Below are positions 7,853 through 16,999 of a stretch of DNA of 64,000 nucleotides, one piece after another; positions within the stretch are counted from its first letter, which is position 1; the number at the start of each line of letters is the position of its first letter. The DNA is from Pseudomonadota bacterium (GTDB taxonomy: Bacteria; Pseudomonadota; Alphaproteobacteria; Acetobacterales; Acetobacteraceae). The notes below the pieces were generated by a model. That model searched no databases and was not told the origin of the DNA. It worked only from the letters and a program-made list of their open reading frames with translations. The stretch lies in contig JAJZVV010000015.1 in NCBI GenBank assembly GCA_021845595.1, positions 1 through 64,000 on the forward strand. Direction: 5' to 3'. The position numbers and the translations under genes are program-made.

Positions 7853-9244
7853 CTAGAGTTCTCCAGGTGTCTGCTGGAGAACGATAGCATGTTCGTCGAG
7901 AACTTTTTGGCGGAGGGTATCGAGCTCCGCAATGAGCGAATCGGCGTCGTGTTCCATTCCTTGATCGATCATGAGAAATTGGAACTCCGGCCTTTCCAGC
8001 GCCGCATCATGGAAAGAAAATCGGTCACCGAAATGATTCGGTGTCGGTTCACTTCGGGACGCGATGTTCGACTCCCTGTAAACTCTAAGAAGATGCTGAG
8101 CTGACTGCGCAAGATTATCTTCCACAGATCTGTATTCAGAAATAATTCTAGCGCGAGCTGCCGATATCTGCTGCCGTTGGGAGCTTGCAGCTCTCAGCTC
8201 CTCGATCGCCTGATAGGCTTGGTCGGCGTATTCATTCGTAAAGTCGGCTGCGTCCTCGATCAGGTTATGGCGTTCATCGCGATACCGCTCGACGGCAACG
8301 ATGCGGCGCCTCTCGACGGCGCCGTAGCCCGGCAATGGATCGTCTAATTTATAGCCCTTCCAAGTTGCCGCACCAGAGAAAAGCATCCCCGCAGCAAAAA
8401 GAAGCCACGAATAGATTGACTGCAGGCCAAATGGTGCCGAGATAAGACGTTGCCCGACGTCGATCATCCGCGTGGCGTCACCGGCCGTCTGATAAATGTC
8501 ACGATAATGCGCGACAAAGCCGTTGAACCCGATGATGGCTCCCTCGATGGCAAAAAACGCCAGGCCGGAGGGGAATGAAATAAGCCAGCGGCGGTGATTT
8601 CGAAACCTTAGGAAAACGAAGCCGTTCAGTGCGCCGGTTGCCACGTTTATCGCCGAAAGCGCGAGCGCGAGTAGAACTCCACCAAGAAGGCCCATATCCG
8701 AACCATTCGCAAAGAACAGTCCGTTGAGGATCGATTCAACAATCACGAAAAAAATTAGAATCGCAATAGACATGAACCGACCCTCGGCCAACCTGGGAGG
8801 TCTTGTGATCCGGTTCGTCCGCCTGAATTTCGCGAATTCGGCCGTCGCCTCCACCGCATGGCGCCGAAGCTCGCTGATTTCTCCACTCCATAGCGACCGG
8901 ATCTTCCGCAACTGCGTAATTGCCTCATCCGCCCGCTGACGCATCTCCGCGACCGTCATCCCGGTCTGGAGGGTCGACAGCGCATCGCGCTGAGCCCGGA
9001 GGTGGGAGGCCAGATCCGCGGCGCATCGGTCCCGCTCCGCGTGGATGTCGGTCACCACTTCCTGTTCGGCGAGAGCCAAATGGTCGGCCCCCGCCGCCGG
9101 GACATTTCTTGCGCCATCCTCGGCCCCGCGCTCCGCAAGCCGCCGTGCCTTTGCCTGCCTGGCGACGTCCACAGGCCGGAACGGCAACGACATGGTGCTC
9201 CGGGGGCTGTCGAGCCATTTCATGAACGAAGGGGTGTCGGTCAC
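7853..9244 (-). CDS. Four-span membrane protein flanked by coiled coils (operon gene 1)
   Basis: This protein has 463 residues. A charged helical N-terminal part (about 25-150) precedes four hydrophobic spans (about 157-178, 182-205, 219-240, 270-292) and then a second helical cytoplasmic region (about 305-463). The start used is GTG at 9244; ATG at 9223 is an alternative, and neither has a strong ribosome-binding site. It is the first gene of the minus-strand four-gene operon and abuts the VWA-like gene. No known family is recognised. It could be a membrane scaffold or sensor for the MotA/MotB-like pair; that role is inferred from linkage only. Confidence 0.8.
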   Translation of the reverse strand: MTDTPSFMKWLDSPRSTMSLPFRPVDVARQAKARRLAERGAEDGARNVPAAGADHLALAEQEVVTDIHAERDRCAADLASHLRAQRDALSTLQTGMTVAEMRQRADEAITQLRKIRSLWSGEISELRRHAVEATAEFAKFRRTNRITRPPRLAEGRFMSIAILIFFVIVESILNGLFFANGSDMGLLGGVLLALALSAINVATGALNGFVFLRFRNHRRWLISFPSGLAFFAIEGAIIGFNGFVAHYRDIYQTAGDATRMIDVGQRLISAPFGLQSIYSWLLFAAGMLFSGAATWKGYKLDDPLPGYGAVERRRIVAVERYRDERHNLIEDAADFTNEYADQAYQAIEELRAASSQRQQISAARARIISEYRSVEDNLAQSAQHLLRVYRESNIASRSEPTPNHFGDRFSFHDAALERPEFQFLMIDQGMEHDADSLIAELDTLRQKVLDEHAIVLQQTPGEL

Positions 9245-9723
9245 CTGCGCTGCCTACACGACATTGTCTCAAAATTTCTTAGACGTAAGCAAGACCTGGG
9301 CCCCGGGTCAAGACGGCGGCGCCCCCGTGACCGAGTGTGTCCCCCATCGCGTAAATCGCCCTGCTTGTTTTGATCGTAGTTCGCCTTCGCGGCCCCTCTC
9401 TTCTGCTTGCGCTCGTTGCTCCAGGCGACCAGCAGCGCCGCTGGAAGCCACCCTCACCCAGGATCACCACCCCGGCCGCCTGATCCGTGGCCACCTCAAT
9501 CTATGCCGCAAATCACTCTGTTGACGGACACGGCGGATAAATATAATTTAAGGATCCTCGCTGCTGCCGAACAGGCCAAGCGCCCGCGTGCGGGCCACAG
9601 TGTCTCTATTTTTCTTAGCCCGCTCGGACGCCGGAACGAACATACCCTGAATCAATGCCTGAAGGCAGTGGCGCGCGGATTGCCTTGCACAACTCAGAAC
9701 ATCATTGCCGGGAGGAACCCACC
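9245..9723. other. Upstream region of the membrane operon and PEP-CTERM gene 2, no gene supported
   Basis: About 480 bp lie between divergent genes. Short frames on both strands lack motifs. AT-rich patches at about 9260-9285 and 9535-9560 are plausible promoter areas for the membrane operon (minus) and the PEP-CTERM gene (plus). The stretch 9300-9500 may be decayed coding DNA but matches nothing I recognise. Confidence 0.45.
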
Positions 9724-10362
9724 GTGCTCAAGAAATCCCTGCTCGCCGCCGCGGCTCTCGGCGGCAGCCTCGCTTTCGCCGCCCAGGCCCGGGCCGATCT
9801 GATCGTGATCAGCGTCAACGGCAGTGAGGTGACCAATGGCTCCGGCAGCGCGAACGTCTCCGGCCAGACCTTCGGCAACTTCACGGTCACGGCTTCGGCC
9901 GTGGGAACGCCCCCGCTCGCCCAGCCGCGGCTGACCTCGTCCACCCTGGACGTTTCCGCGACCGGCGGTGGAACCCTGACCATCACCATCACCGAACAGG
10001 ACGTCACCAGCCCGCTTGGCGTCTACAACATGCTGAGCGGCTTCTCGTTGACCTCGATCAGCGGCGGCATCGGCTCGGTCGAAGAGGCGACCTACCTGAA
10101 CACCAGCAACGGACTCTATGGCGGTACGCTGCTCAGCAGCACCACCTTCACCGGCACGGGAGGCTTGAACCAGATCGCGCCGACGCCGCTGACCACCGGC
10201 ACATACTCGGTCCTGGAAGTCTTCACCATCACCGCGACCGGCCTCGGTTCCACCGCCGGCGGGATCTCCACCGCGGACGTGCCGGAGCCCGCTTCGCTCC
10301 TGCTCCTCGGCACCGGCCTGCTCGGCACCGGGCTGGTCCGCCGCCGCCGCCGTTCGGTCTGA
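9724..10362 (+). CDS. PEP-CTERM sorting domain protein
   Basis: This is a predicted exported protein of 212 residues from the GTG at 9724, chosen because gggagga lies just upstream and the N-terminus then reads as a clean signal peptide (VLKKSLLAAAALGG, cleavage after ARA). Starting at the ATG at 9655 would put 23 polar residues before it. The body is beta-rich and low in charge. The C-terminus has VPEPASLLLLGTGLLG followed by an arginine cluster, the full PEP-CTERM signal. The exosortase must lie elsewhere. A strong terminator hairpin follows. Confidence 0.9.
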   Translation: MLKKSLLAAAALGGSLAFAAQARADLIVISVNGSEVTNGSGSANVSGQTFGNFTVTASAVGTPPLAQPRLTSSTLDVSATGGGTLTITITEQDVTSPLGVYNMLSGFSLTSISGGIGSVEEATYLNTSNGLYGGTLLSSTTFTGTGGLNQIAPTPLTTGTYSVLEVFTITATGLGSTAGGISTADVPEPASLLLLGTGLLGTGLVRRRRRSV

Positions 10363-10401
10363 GCCGCGCCGCATCGTCCGGAACGCATCGTCTGGAACAA
10401 A

Positions 10402-10426
10402 GAGGGGGCGGTCTTCGACCGCCTCC
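10402..10426 (+). terminator. Rho-independent-like terminator hairpin
   Basis: A GC-rich stem ending in ggcggtc/gaccgcc closes on the 3-nt loop ttc, 40 bp after the PEP-CTERM stop. No long T tract follows. The structure is symmetric and could also serve the convergent Tim44-like gene. Confidence 0.65.
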
Positions 10427-10470
10427 TATGCCGATTGATCGTCGGAACGAGACCTGGGCCGCCCAGCGCC

Positions 10471-11406
10471 TCAGCGCGCCTGCTGGATCGCCGAGAGCAG
10501 CCAACGTCCGCCGGGGGCGCGCAGGAAGGTCCAGAGTTCGGTCACCATCACCCGCTCGGTGGCGGAGCCGTCGGCGACGCGGCCGGCGCGGTCGAGCGTG
10601 ACGTCGGTCATCGAGAACTGCATCGCCACCGTGGCGTATTCCCGTCCCCCCTCGGCCCAGGCCTCGCTGAGGTCGCCGCGCTCCAGGCGCACGTCGCGCA
10701 CCAGGTTGCGCACGCCGCGGCTTTCCTGTTCGGCGAGCTGCTCGGCGAAGTAGGAGACCATCTCCGGCGTCGTCAGGCGCTGCAGGGCGGTGAGGTCGTG
10801 CGCGCTCCACGCGCCCTGGATGTCGATCAGCGCGCGCTCGAACTGCTGATAGTCCTGCGGCGTGATGGCGACCGGCGGCGCCGCGGCACGGCCGCCGCCC
10901 GTTCCCCCGCCCATTCCCCCGCTGGCCATGCCCGCCCCCCTGCTGGCCGCACCCGGCGCGGCGAAGGCGAAGCCCTGGCCGAGGAAGCGGCGGAACAGCC
11001 AGCGGCCGACCAGGTAGAGCAGGTAGACCTGGATCAGGAACCCGAGGAACCCGAAAATCCCGTGGATGCCGCCGAACAGCCCGTGGCCGAACAGCAGCCC
11101 GCCGATCCCCGCCCCGATCAGCCCGCCGAGCAGGCCGGACATGAACGGCGAGCCGGAGCGGTAGCCGGGCGTGTAGCCGGGCGCGGCATAGCGCGGCGCC
11201 TCCGGCTGGGTCAGGCTGCGCTGCACCGGCGCGGCGCTGTAGGGCGCCGTCGGGGTCGCCTGCGGCGCCGAATAGGTCCGGCTGCCCCGGCTGCCCGAGG
11301 ACGTGCCGCCGCCGGCCCGCGCCTCGGCCAGCGCCGGGACGAGGGCCAGAACCAGCGCCAGAACCAGCGCGGCGAGCGCGGCGGGGCGGAAACGGCTGAG
11401 GCGCAT
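10471..11406 (-). CDS. Tim44-like domain membrane protein
   Basis: This 311-residue protein has a signal/anchor (about 8-28), a Ser/Pro/Tyr-rich low-complexity stretch, a glycine-rich hydrophobic region (about 87-140, GLLGGLIGAGIGGLL then FLIQVYLLYLVGRWLF), and a C-terminal Tim44-like domain from about 180 (ITPQDYQQFERALIDIQGAW). This is the usual build of bacterial Tim44-like/TimA proteins, which bind membranes or inner-membrane partners. A cellular role cannot be given. It is transcribed alone, convergent with the PEP-CTERM gene. Confidence 0.88.
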   Translation of the reverse strand: MRLSRFRPAALAALVLALVLALVPALAEARAGGGTSSGSRGSRTYSAPQATPTAPYSAAPVQRSLTQPEAPRYAAPGYTPGYRSGSPFMSGLLGGLIGAGIGGLLFGHGLFGGIHGIFGFLGFLIQVYLLYLVGRWLFRRFLGQGFAFAAPGAASRGAGMASGGMGGGTGGGRAAAPPVAITPQDYQQFERALIDIQGAWSAHDLTALQRLTTPEMVSYFAEQLAEQESRGVRNLVRDVRLERGDLSEAWAEGGREYATVAMQFSMTDVTLDRAGRVADGSATERVMVTELWTFLRAPGGRWLLSAIQQAR

Positions 11407-11473
11407 GCGCGTCGCTCCAGGATGAAACCCGATCCGATATGGGAATGGCCCCGCCGACTTGGCAGGGGGTCGG

Positions 11474-12805
11474 TCACCCCCCGGCGATCGTCATTCCCTC
11501 CACCCGCACCGTCGGCGCATCCGTGCCGCGGCGGAAGCGCAGGTCGCTGGCGGGGGTGAGATGGGCGAACATGTCCATCAGGTTGCCGGCGATGGTGATC
11601 TCGGCCACCGGCTCGGCGCACTGCCCGGCGCGGATCATGAACCCGGCGGCGCCGCGGCTGTAGTCGCCGGTGACGGTGTTCACCCCCATGCCGATCAGCT
11701 CGGTGACATAGAGCCCCTCGGCGATGTCGGCCATCAGCGCCGCCGGGCTGAGGGCGCCGGGCAGCAAATAGAGATTGGAGGGCGCCGGCGCCGGCGGGCC
11801 GGAGGTGCCGCGCACCGCGTGGCCGGTGGAAGCAAGGCCGAGCTGGCGGGCGCTGCGCAGATCGAGCAGCCACGACGCCAGCACGCCATCGGCGACCAGG
11901 TCGCGCGCCGCGGTCGGCTGGCCTTCGGCGTCGAACGGGCGCGAGCGCAGGCCGCGCACCCGGCGCGGGTCGTCGCGCACGGTGATGCCGGGGCCGAACA
12001 CCGGCTGGTTCAGCCGGTCCTTGAGGAACGACGTGCCGCGGGTGATGGCGCCGCCATTGATGGCGCCGGCGAGATGGCCGAGCAGGCTGGCGGCGACGCG
12101 GGGGTCGTAGACCACCGGCAGCTTCGCCGTGCGCGGCCGGCGCGGATTGGCCCGCGCCACCGCCCGCTCCCCGGCGCTGCGCCCGATGGCGGCGGCCGGT
12201 TCGAGATCGGCGAGGTGGACGGCGGTGGAATAATCATAGTCGCGCTGCATCGCCGTGCCGGCGCCGGTGAGCGCGGTGGCGGAGACCGAGTGGCTGGTGC
12301 GCGCGTAGGTGCCGGCGAACCCGGCGGAGGTGACGAGCGCGATCTCGCTGCGCCCGAACCCGGCCTCCGCACCCTCGGAATTGGTCACGCCGGGCACCGA
12401 AAGCGCCGCTTCCTCGGCCTCGGCAGCGCGCGCGATCAGGGCGGCGACGTCGGGCTCGGCGGCGTCGGCGAGGTCCAGCGCCGCGGCGGCCGGCGCCGGC
12501 CGCGGGTCGGCGTCGAGCCCGGCGAACGGGTCCTCCGGCACCACGCGCGCCATCGCCACCGCCTGGGCGGCGAGCTCGGCGAACCGGCGCGGATCGACCG
12601 TGCTGGCCGAGACGATGGCGGCGCGGCGGCCGATGAACACGCGCAGGCCGACGTCGCGCGTCTCCGAGCGTTCGACATGCTCGACCCGGCCGAGCCGGCG
12701 CTGCACCGAGAGCGAGGCGCCGGCGAGCAGCACCGCGTCGGCGGCGTCGGCACCGGCGGCGCGCGCGGCCTCGATCAGGCCGCCGAGGAGACCGATCGGG
12801 TCCAT
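11474..12805 (-). CDS. pmbA: Metalloprotease TldD/PmbA family, PmbA/TldE subunit
   Basis: This 443-residue protein is the PmbA/TldE member of the TldD/E family. TldD-TldE heterodimers are zinc proteases that mature modified peptides and degrade unfolded CcdA in E. coli. Family features are the N-terminal SxxRxGR-like region, GTYARTSHSVSATAL, LGHLAGAINGGAITRGTSFLKDRL, and the C-terminal GVNTVTGDYSRGAAGFMI then EITIAGNLMDMF. It lacks the HExxxH zinc motif that TldD carries, as expected for TldE. The start overlaps the M16 stop by 1 bp (TGATG). No tldD is present in the window. Confidence 0.92.
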   Translation of the reverse strand: MDPIGLLGGLIEAARAAGADAADAVLLAGASLSVQRRLGRVEHVERSETRDVGLRVFIGRRAAIVSASTVDPRRFAELAAQAVAMARVVPEDPFAGLDADPRPAPAAAALDLADAAEPDVAALIARAAEAEEAALSVPGVTNSEGAEAGFGRSEIALVTSAGFAGTYARTSHSVSATALTGAGTAMQRDYDYSTAVHLADLEPAAAIGRSAGERAVARANPRRPRTAKLPVVYDPRVAASLLGHLAGAINGGAITRGTSFLKDRLNQPVFGPGITVRDDPRRVRGLRSRPFDAEGQPTAARDLVADGVLASWLLDLRSARQLGLASTGHAVRGTSGPPAPAPSNLYLLPGALSPAALMADIAEGLYVTELIGMGVNTVTGDYSRGAAGFMIRAGQCAEPVAEITIAGNLMDMFAHLTPASDLRFRRGTDAPTVRVEGMTIAGG

Positions 12806-14073
12806 CACGCGGCCAGCCGGTCGGCGATCACCGGCAGGCCCGGCACCTTGCCCGCCGGGCCGAGCGCGGCCAGCGTCGGCGGGGCGCGGAACAGGCGCGC
12901 GGCGACGCGGACGATGTCCTCCAGCGTCACGGCATTGATCCGCGCCACCGTCTCCTCGGTCGGGATCACCCGGCCGAACACCTGCCATTGCCGGGCGAGC
13001 TGCTCGCACCGGCTGGAGGTGCTCTCCAGCGACATCAGCACGCTCGCCTTCACCTGGGCCCGCGCGCGGGCGAGTTCGGGCTCGTTGGCGTCGCCCTGCA
13101 CCCGGCGCAGCTCGTCGATCATCACCGGCACCAGCTCCTCCGCCTCCGCCTCGCCGGTGCCGGCATAGATGCCGAACAGCCCGCCATCCATGTAGGGCGC
13201 GGTGAACGAGTAGATGGAATAGACCAGGCCGCGCTTCTCGCGGATCTCCTGGAACAGGCGCGAGGACATGCCGCCGCCGAGCAGGGTGGAGAGCAGCAAC
13301 GCCGGGTAATAATCCGCATCGCCATAGGCGACGGAGGGGAAGCCGAGCACGATGTGGACCTGGTCCAGGTCGCGCGCCTCGCGGAACTCGCCGCCCTCGT
13401 AGCGGGCCGCCTCCGCCGCCGGCATGGTCTTGGCGCGCAGGTCGGCGAAGTGGCGCTCGACCAGATCCACCACCGCGGCGTGCTCCAGCGCGCCGGCGGC
13501 GGCGACGACGCTGTTGGAAGCGGCGTAATGGCGCTGCATGTAGCCGACCAGGCTGTCGCGCCCGAGCCGGCGGATGATCGCCTCGGTGCCCAGCGTCGGG
13601 CGGCCCATCGGCTGGGCGGGAAAGGCGCGTTCCTGGAAATGGTCGAAAATGATGTCGTCCGGCGTGTCGTTGGCCTGGCCGATTTCCTGCAGGATGACGC
13701 CGCGCTCGCGCTCGAACTCCTCGGGCTCGAAGGTGCTGTGGGTGAGGATGTCGCCGATGATGTCGGCGGCGAGCGCGGTATCCTCCTTCAGCACCTTGAC
13801 GTAGTAGGCGGTCTGCTCGCGCGCGGTGTAGGCGTTGATGTGCCCGCCGACGGCCTCGATCTCCTCGGCGATGCGCTGGGCGCTGCGCCGCTCGGTGCCC
13901 TTGAAGGCCATGTGTTCGAGGAAGTGCGAGACACCGTTCTCCGCCGCCGTCTCGTTGCGCGTGCCGGTGGCGACATAGGCGCCGAGCGAGACCGTCTCGA
14001 CACGCTCCATGCGCTCGGTGATGACGGTCAGGCCGGACGCGAGCCGGCTCACCTGGACGGCGTTGCTGTTCAT
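12805..14073 (-). CDS. M16 family zinc metallopeptidase (processing-peptidase-like)
   Basis: This 422-residue protein has the inverted zinc motif HFLEH near residue 51 (HxxEH) followed by MAFKGT and the downstream glutamate region of pitrilysin-family enzymes. The two M16 lobes, beginning with LASGLTVITERM, are present. Its length is that of single-chain bacterial homologues of the mitochondrial processing peptidase beta subunit. No signal peptide is seen, so it is probably cytoplasmic. It lies between thrC and pmbA with short overlaps, a common alphaproteobacterial order for thrC and the peptidase. Confidence 0.92.
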   Translation of the reverse strand: MNSNAVQVSRLASGLTVITERMERVETVSLGAYVATGTRNETAAENGVSHFLEHMAFKGTERRSAQRIAEEIEAVGGHINAYTAREQTAYYVKVLKEDTALAADIIGDILTHSTFEPEEFERERGVILQEIGQANDTPDDIIFDHFQERAFPAQPMGRPTLGTEAIIRRLGRDSLVGYMQRHYAASNSVVAAAGALEHAAVVDLVERHFADLRAKTMPAAEAARYEGGEFREARDLDQVHIVLGFPSVAYGDADYYPALLLSTLLGGGMSSRLFQEIREKRGLVYSIYSFTAPYMDGGLFGIYAGTGEAEAEELVPVMIDELRRVQGDANEPELARARAQVKASVLMSLESTSSRCEQLARQWQVFGRVIPTEETVARINAVTLEDIVRVAARLFRAPPTLAALGPAGKVPGLPVIADRLAA

Positions 14074-15473
14074 GCGGCGTTCCTGAGGCTGAAGCTGCGG
14101 ATCGCCGCCTGGATGGCGGCGAGATCGTTGGGCAGCACGCTGTACTGCTCCCCACGCTCATATAGGTCGGCCAGCCGCGACGGCAGGGGGGGGCGGGTGC
14201 CGGTCGCCTGCTCCATGGCGTCGGGGAATTTCGCCGGGTGGGCAGTGGCCATGGCGATCATCGGCACGTCCCGCCCGGCCGGCAGCGCGGCGGCGGCGGC
14301 GATGCCGACGGCGCTGTGCGGATCGGCGAGATAGAGGGTGCGCGCGGCGAGCAGGCGGATCTCGGCCAGCGTCGCGGCATCGTCGAGGCGGAAGCCGTGG
14401 AACAGGGTGCGGATGCGGTGCCAGGCGGCTTCCGGCACCGGCATCCGGCCGCTGGCGCGGAAGGTCTGCATCGCCGCGCGCGTCGCCGCCGCGTCGCGGT
14501 CCAGCGCCTCGAACAGCAGACGCTCGAAATTGGAGCTGATCTGGATGTCCATCGACGGCGACAGCGACGGCTCGACCGGGCGGACGCTCATGTCGTTGCT
14601 GGCGAGGAAGCGGGCGAGGATGTCGTTGCGGTTGGCGCCGACGACGAGGCGCGCGATCGGCAGGCCCATGCGCCGCGCCGCGTAGGCGGCCAGCACATTG
14701 CCGAAATTGCCCGTCGGCACGGCGAATCCGACCTCGCGCTCGGGCCCGCCGAGGGCCAGCGCGGCGGCGACGTAATAGGGGATCTGCGCCGCGATGCGCG
14801 CCCAGTTGATCGAGTTCACCGCCGAGAGGCGCAGCTCGGCGCGGAACGCGGCGTCGGCGAACATCGCCTTCACCAGGTCCTGGCAATCGTCGAACGTGCC
14901 CTCGACGGCGATGTTGGCGACGTTGCGCGCCCGCACCGTGGTCATCTGCCGCCGCTGCACCTCCGAGGTGCGCCCGCGCGGGTGGAGGATGACGATATCG
15001 ACCCGGGCGCGGTCGCGGCAGGCCTCGATCGCCGCCGAGCCGGTATCGCCGGAGGTGGCGCCGACGACCGTCACCCGCTCGCCGCGCTCGGTCAGCACAT
15101 GGTCGAACAGCCGGCCGATCAGCTGCAGCGCCAGGTCCTTGAAGGCCAGCGTCGGGCCGTGGAACAGCTCCTGCACCCAGAGACGGGTGTCGAGCTGGAG
15201 CAGCGGCACCACCGCCGGGTGGCCGAACCGGTCATAGGCCTCCCGGCACAGGCGCTGCAGCACGGCGAACGGCAGCGCCGCGCCGACGAAGGGCTGCATC
15301 ACCCGCGCCGCCAGCTCCGCATAGGAGAGCGCGCGCAGCGACCGCCAGTCGGCAGCGGTGAAATGCGGCCAGGATTCGGGCACGAACAGCCCGCCATCCT
15401 CGGCGAGCCCGGCGAGCAGCACATCGGCGAAGTCGCGCGCCGGCGCCTCGCCGCGAGTGGAGATGTAGCGCAT
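14070..15473 (-). CDS. thrC: Threonine synthase
   Basis: The product converts O-phosphohomoserine to threonine with PLP in the last step of threonine synthesis. The 467-residue protein starts MRYISTRGEAPARDF, typical for the long class of bacterial threonine synthase. The PLP lysine lies in GPTLAFKDLALQ, and GATSGDTGSAAIEA forms the phosphate-binding loop. ATG at 15473 is taken as start; the in-frame TTG two codons earlier is less likely. The gene overlaps the M16 gene by 4 bp. Confidence 0.96.
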   Translation of the reverse strand: MRYISTRGEAPARDFADVLLAGLAEDGGLFVPESWPHFTAADWRSLRALSYAELAARVMQPFVGAALPFAVLQRLCREAYDRFGHPAVVPLLQLDTRLWVQELFHGPTLAFKDLALQLIGRLFDHVLTERGERVTVVGATSGDTGSAAIEACRDRARVDIVILHPRGRTSEVQRRQMTTVRARNVANIAVEGTFDDCQDLVKAMFADAAFRAELRLSAVNSINWARIAAQIPYYVAAALALGGPEREVGFAVPTGNFGNVLAAYAARRMGLPIARLVVGANRNDILARFLASNDMSVRPVEPSLSPSMDIQISSNFERLLFEALDRDAAATRAAMQTFRASGRMPVPEAAWHRIRTLFHGFRLDDAATLAEIRLLAARTLYLADPHSAVGIAAAAALPAGRDVPMIAMATAHPAKFPDAMEQATGTRPPLPSRLADLYERGEQYSVLPNDLAAIQAAIRSFSLRNAA

Positions 15474-15493
15474 GAGCAAAGACTAGGCGGTTT

Positions 15494-16999
15494 TCACGAC
15501 GGGAGATACCGCGCCCGCAGATGCGCCTCGAAATCCGCCACGTCCAGCGCCTTGCCGGTGGCCGCGCGCAGCAGGTCGTTGAACCCGAGCCGGCTGCCCT
15601 GGGCATGGACATGGGCGCCGAGCCAGGCGCGCAGCGGCGCCAGATCCCCCTGCCCCAGCGCCGCATCCAGCCCCGGCGTCTGCTGGCGCGCCGCCGCCAT
15701 CAGCTGCGCCGCCGCCATGGCGCCGAGCGTGTAGGACGGGAAATAGCCGAAGCCGCCGTCGTACCAGTGGATGTCCTGCAGGCAGCCCTGCGCGTCGTCC
15801 GCCGGGATGATGCCGAGCAGGGCGTGGATGCCGTCGTTCCAGGCGCCGGGCAGGTCGGCCACGGCGAGATCGCCGCCGATCAGCGCCTGTTCCAGGCGGA
15901 AGCGCAGGATGACATGGGCCGGGTAGGTCAGCTCGTCGGCATCGACGCGGATGAAGCCGCGCTCCACCCGCCGCCACAGAAGCGCCAGGTTGGCCGGGCC
16001 ATACACGTCGGCCGCGCCACCGAAGGCAGCGTGGAGCTGCGGCCCGAGCCAGCCGAGGAACGCATCGGTGCGGCAGGCCTGCATCTCGATGATGAGCGAC
16101 TGGCTCTCATGCACCGCCATCCCCGCCGCCTCGCCCACCGGCTGGCGCGCGTGGTCCGGCGGCAGGCCGCGCTCATAGAGCGCGTGCCCGGTCTCGTGCA
16201 GGACGGCGAGCACCGCCTTGGCGAAATCGGCCTCGTCGTAGCGCGTGGTGATGCGGACATCGGCGGGCGTGCCGCCGCAGAACGGATGCGCCGAGCGGTC
16301 CAGCCGCGCATGGGCGAAATCGAGCCCGACGCGCGCGGCGAGGCGGCGGCACAGCGCCTCCTGCGCCGGCACCGGGAAGGGCCCCGGGATCGGTCGCGGC
16401 GGCGGGCGGCTTGCCTGGTGCTCCTCCGCCGCCGGCAGCGCGGTGGCGAGGAAGGCCTCGTAGCGATCGAAGATCGGCGCCACGTCGGCGGCGCCGATGC
16501 CGCGCTGGTAGCCGTCCATCAGCGCGTCATAGGGCGAAAGCCCGAGCGCGCCGGCCAGCGCGGCGGCCTGCTCGCGCACCAGGCGCACCACGGTTTCGAG
16601 CCGCGGGCGGACGCGGGCGAAATCGGCCGCGCGCCGCGCCTCCCGCCAGACCGTCTCGCAGGCGGCGTTGGCCCGCGCCTGCGCCTCGACGAGGTCGGCC
16701 GGCAGCGCCACGGCGCGGACGCGGGCGTGGCGCATCAGCGCCAGATTCGCCGCCGCCCATGGCTCCGCCGCCGACGCCGCTTCGAGGTCCTCGGCCAGGG
16801 CCGGCTCGGTGAGCAGCCCGTGGCCGAGCCCGGCGAGGACGGCGAACTGTTCGCCGCGCGCCGCCGCGCCGCCTTCGGGCATCATCGCCGCCGCGTCCCA
16901 GCCGAGCATGGCGGACGCCTCGCCGAGCACGGCGATGCGATGGAACCGCGCCGCCGCCCGCGCGTAGGCCGCCGCGCCGGCTGAACCTGCTGGCGTCAT
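15494..16999 (-). CDS. Carboxypeptidase Taq (M32 family)
   Basis: This is a zinc carboxypeptidase of 501 residues. The catalytic HExxH appears as HETGH in AVLHETGHALYERGLP, followed by the M32 signature HESQS. The C-terminal half carries DIHWYDGGFGYFPSYTLGAM, which is conserved in the family. Start at 16999 was chosen because its ATG overlaps the surf1 stop (ATGA) and the residues upstream in frame are not family-like. It is cytoplasmic, acting on peptides of broad sequence. It closes the oxidase-associated operon, probably as a passenger. Confidence 0.93.
   Translation of the reverse strand: MTPAGSAGAAAYARAAARFHRIAVLGEASAMLGWDAAAMMPEGGAAARGEQFAVLAGLGHGLLTEPALAEDLEAASAAEPWAAANLALMRHARVRAVALPADLVEAQARANAACETVWREARRAADFARVRPRLETVVRLVREQAAALAGALGLSPYDALMDGYQRGIGAADVAPIFDRYEAFLATALPAAEEHQASRPPPRPIPGPFPVPAQEALCRRLAARVGLDFAHARLDRSAHPFCGGTPADVRITTRYDEADFAKAVLAVLHETGHALYERGLPPDHARQPVGEAAGMAVHESQSLIIEMQACRTDAFLGWLGPQLHAAFGGAADVYGPANLALLWRRVERGFIRVDADELTYPAHVILRFRLEQALIGGDLAVADLPGAWNDGIHALLGIIPADDAQGCLQDIHWYDGGFGYFPSYTLGAMAAAQLMAAARQQTPGLDAALGQGDLAPLRAWLGAHVHAQGSRLGFNDLLRAATGKALDVADFEAHLRARYLPS

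Noticed and set aside
4651-9244. Assignment of the four-gene membrane operon as a Zorya defence system
   Set aside because: The MotA-like and single-span proteins resemble ZorA and ZorB in layout only. The expected OmpA-like domain of ZorB and the ZorC, ZorD or ZorE effectors are not seen.
9279-9494. Transposase remnant upstream of the second PEP-CTERM gene
   Set aside because: A basic short frame suggested decayed transposase, but no family motif or inverted repeat could be seen.
11474-14161. One 895-codon minus-strand protein covering pmbA and the M16 gene
   Set aside because: Only the first-transcribed part is open by chance; the M16 frame carries HxxEH and true family sequence, and pmbA has its own ATG at 12805 with a TGATG junction.
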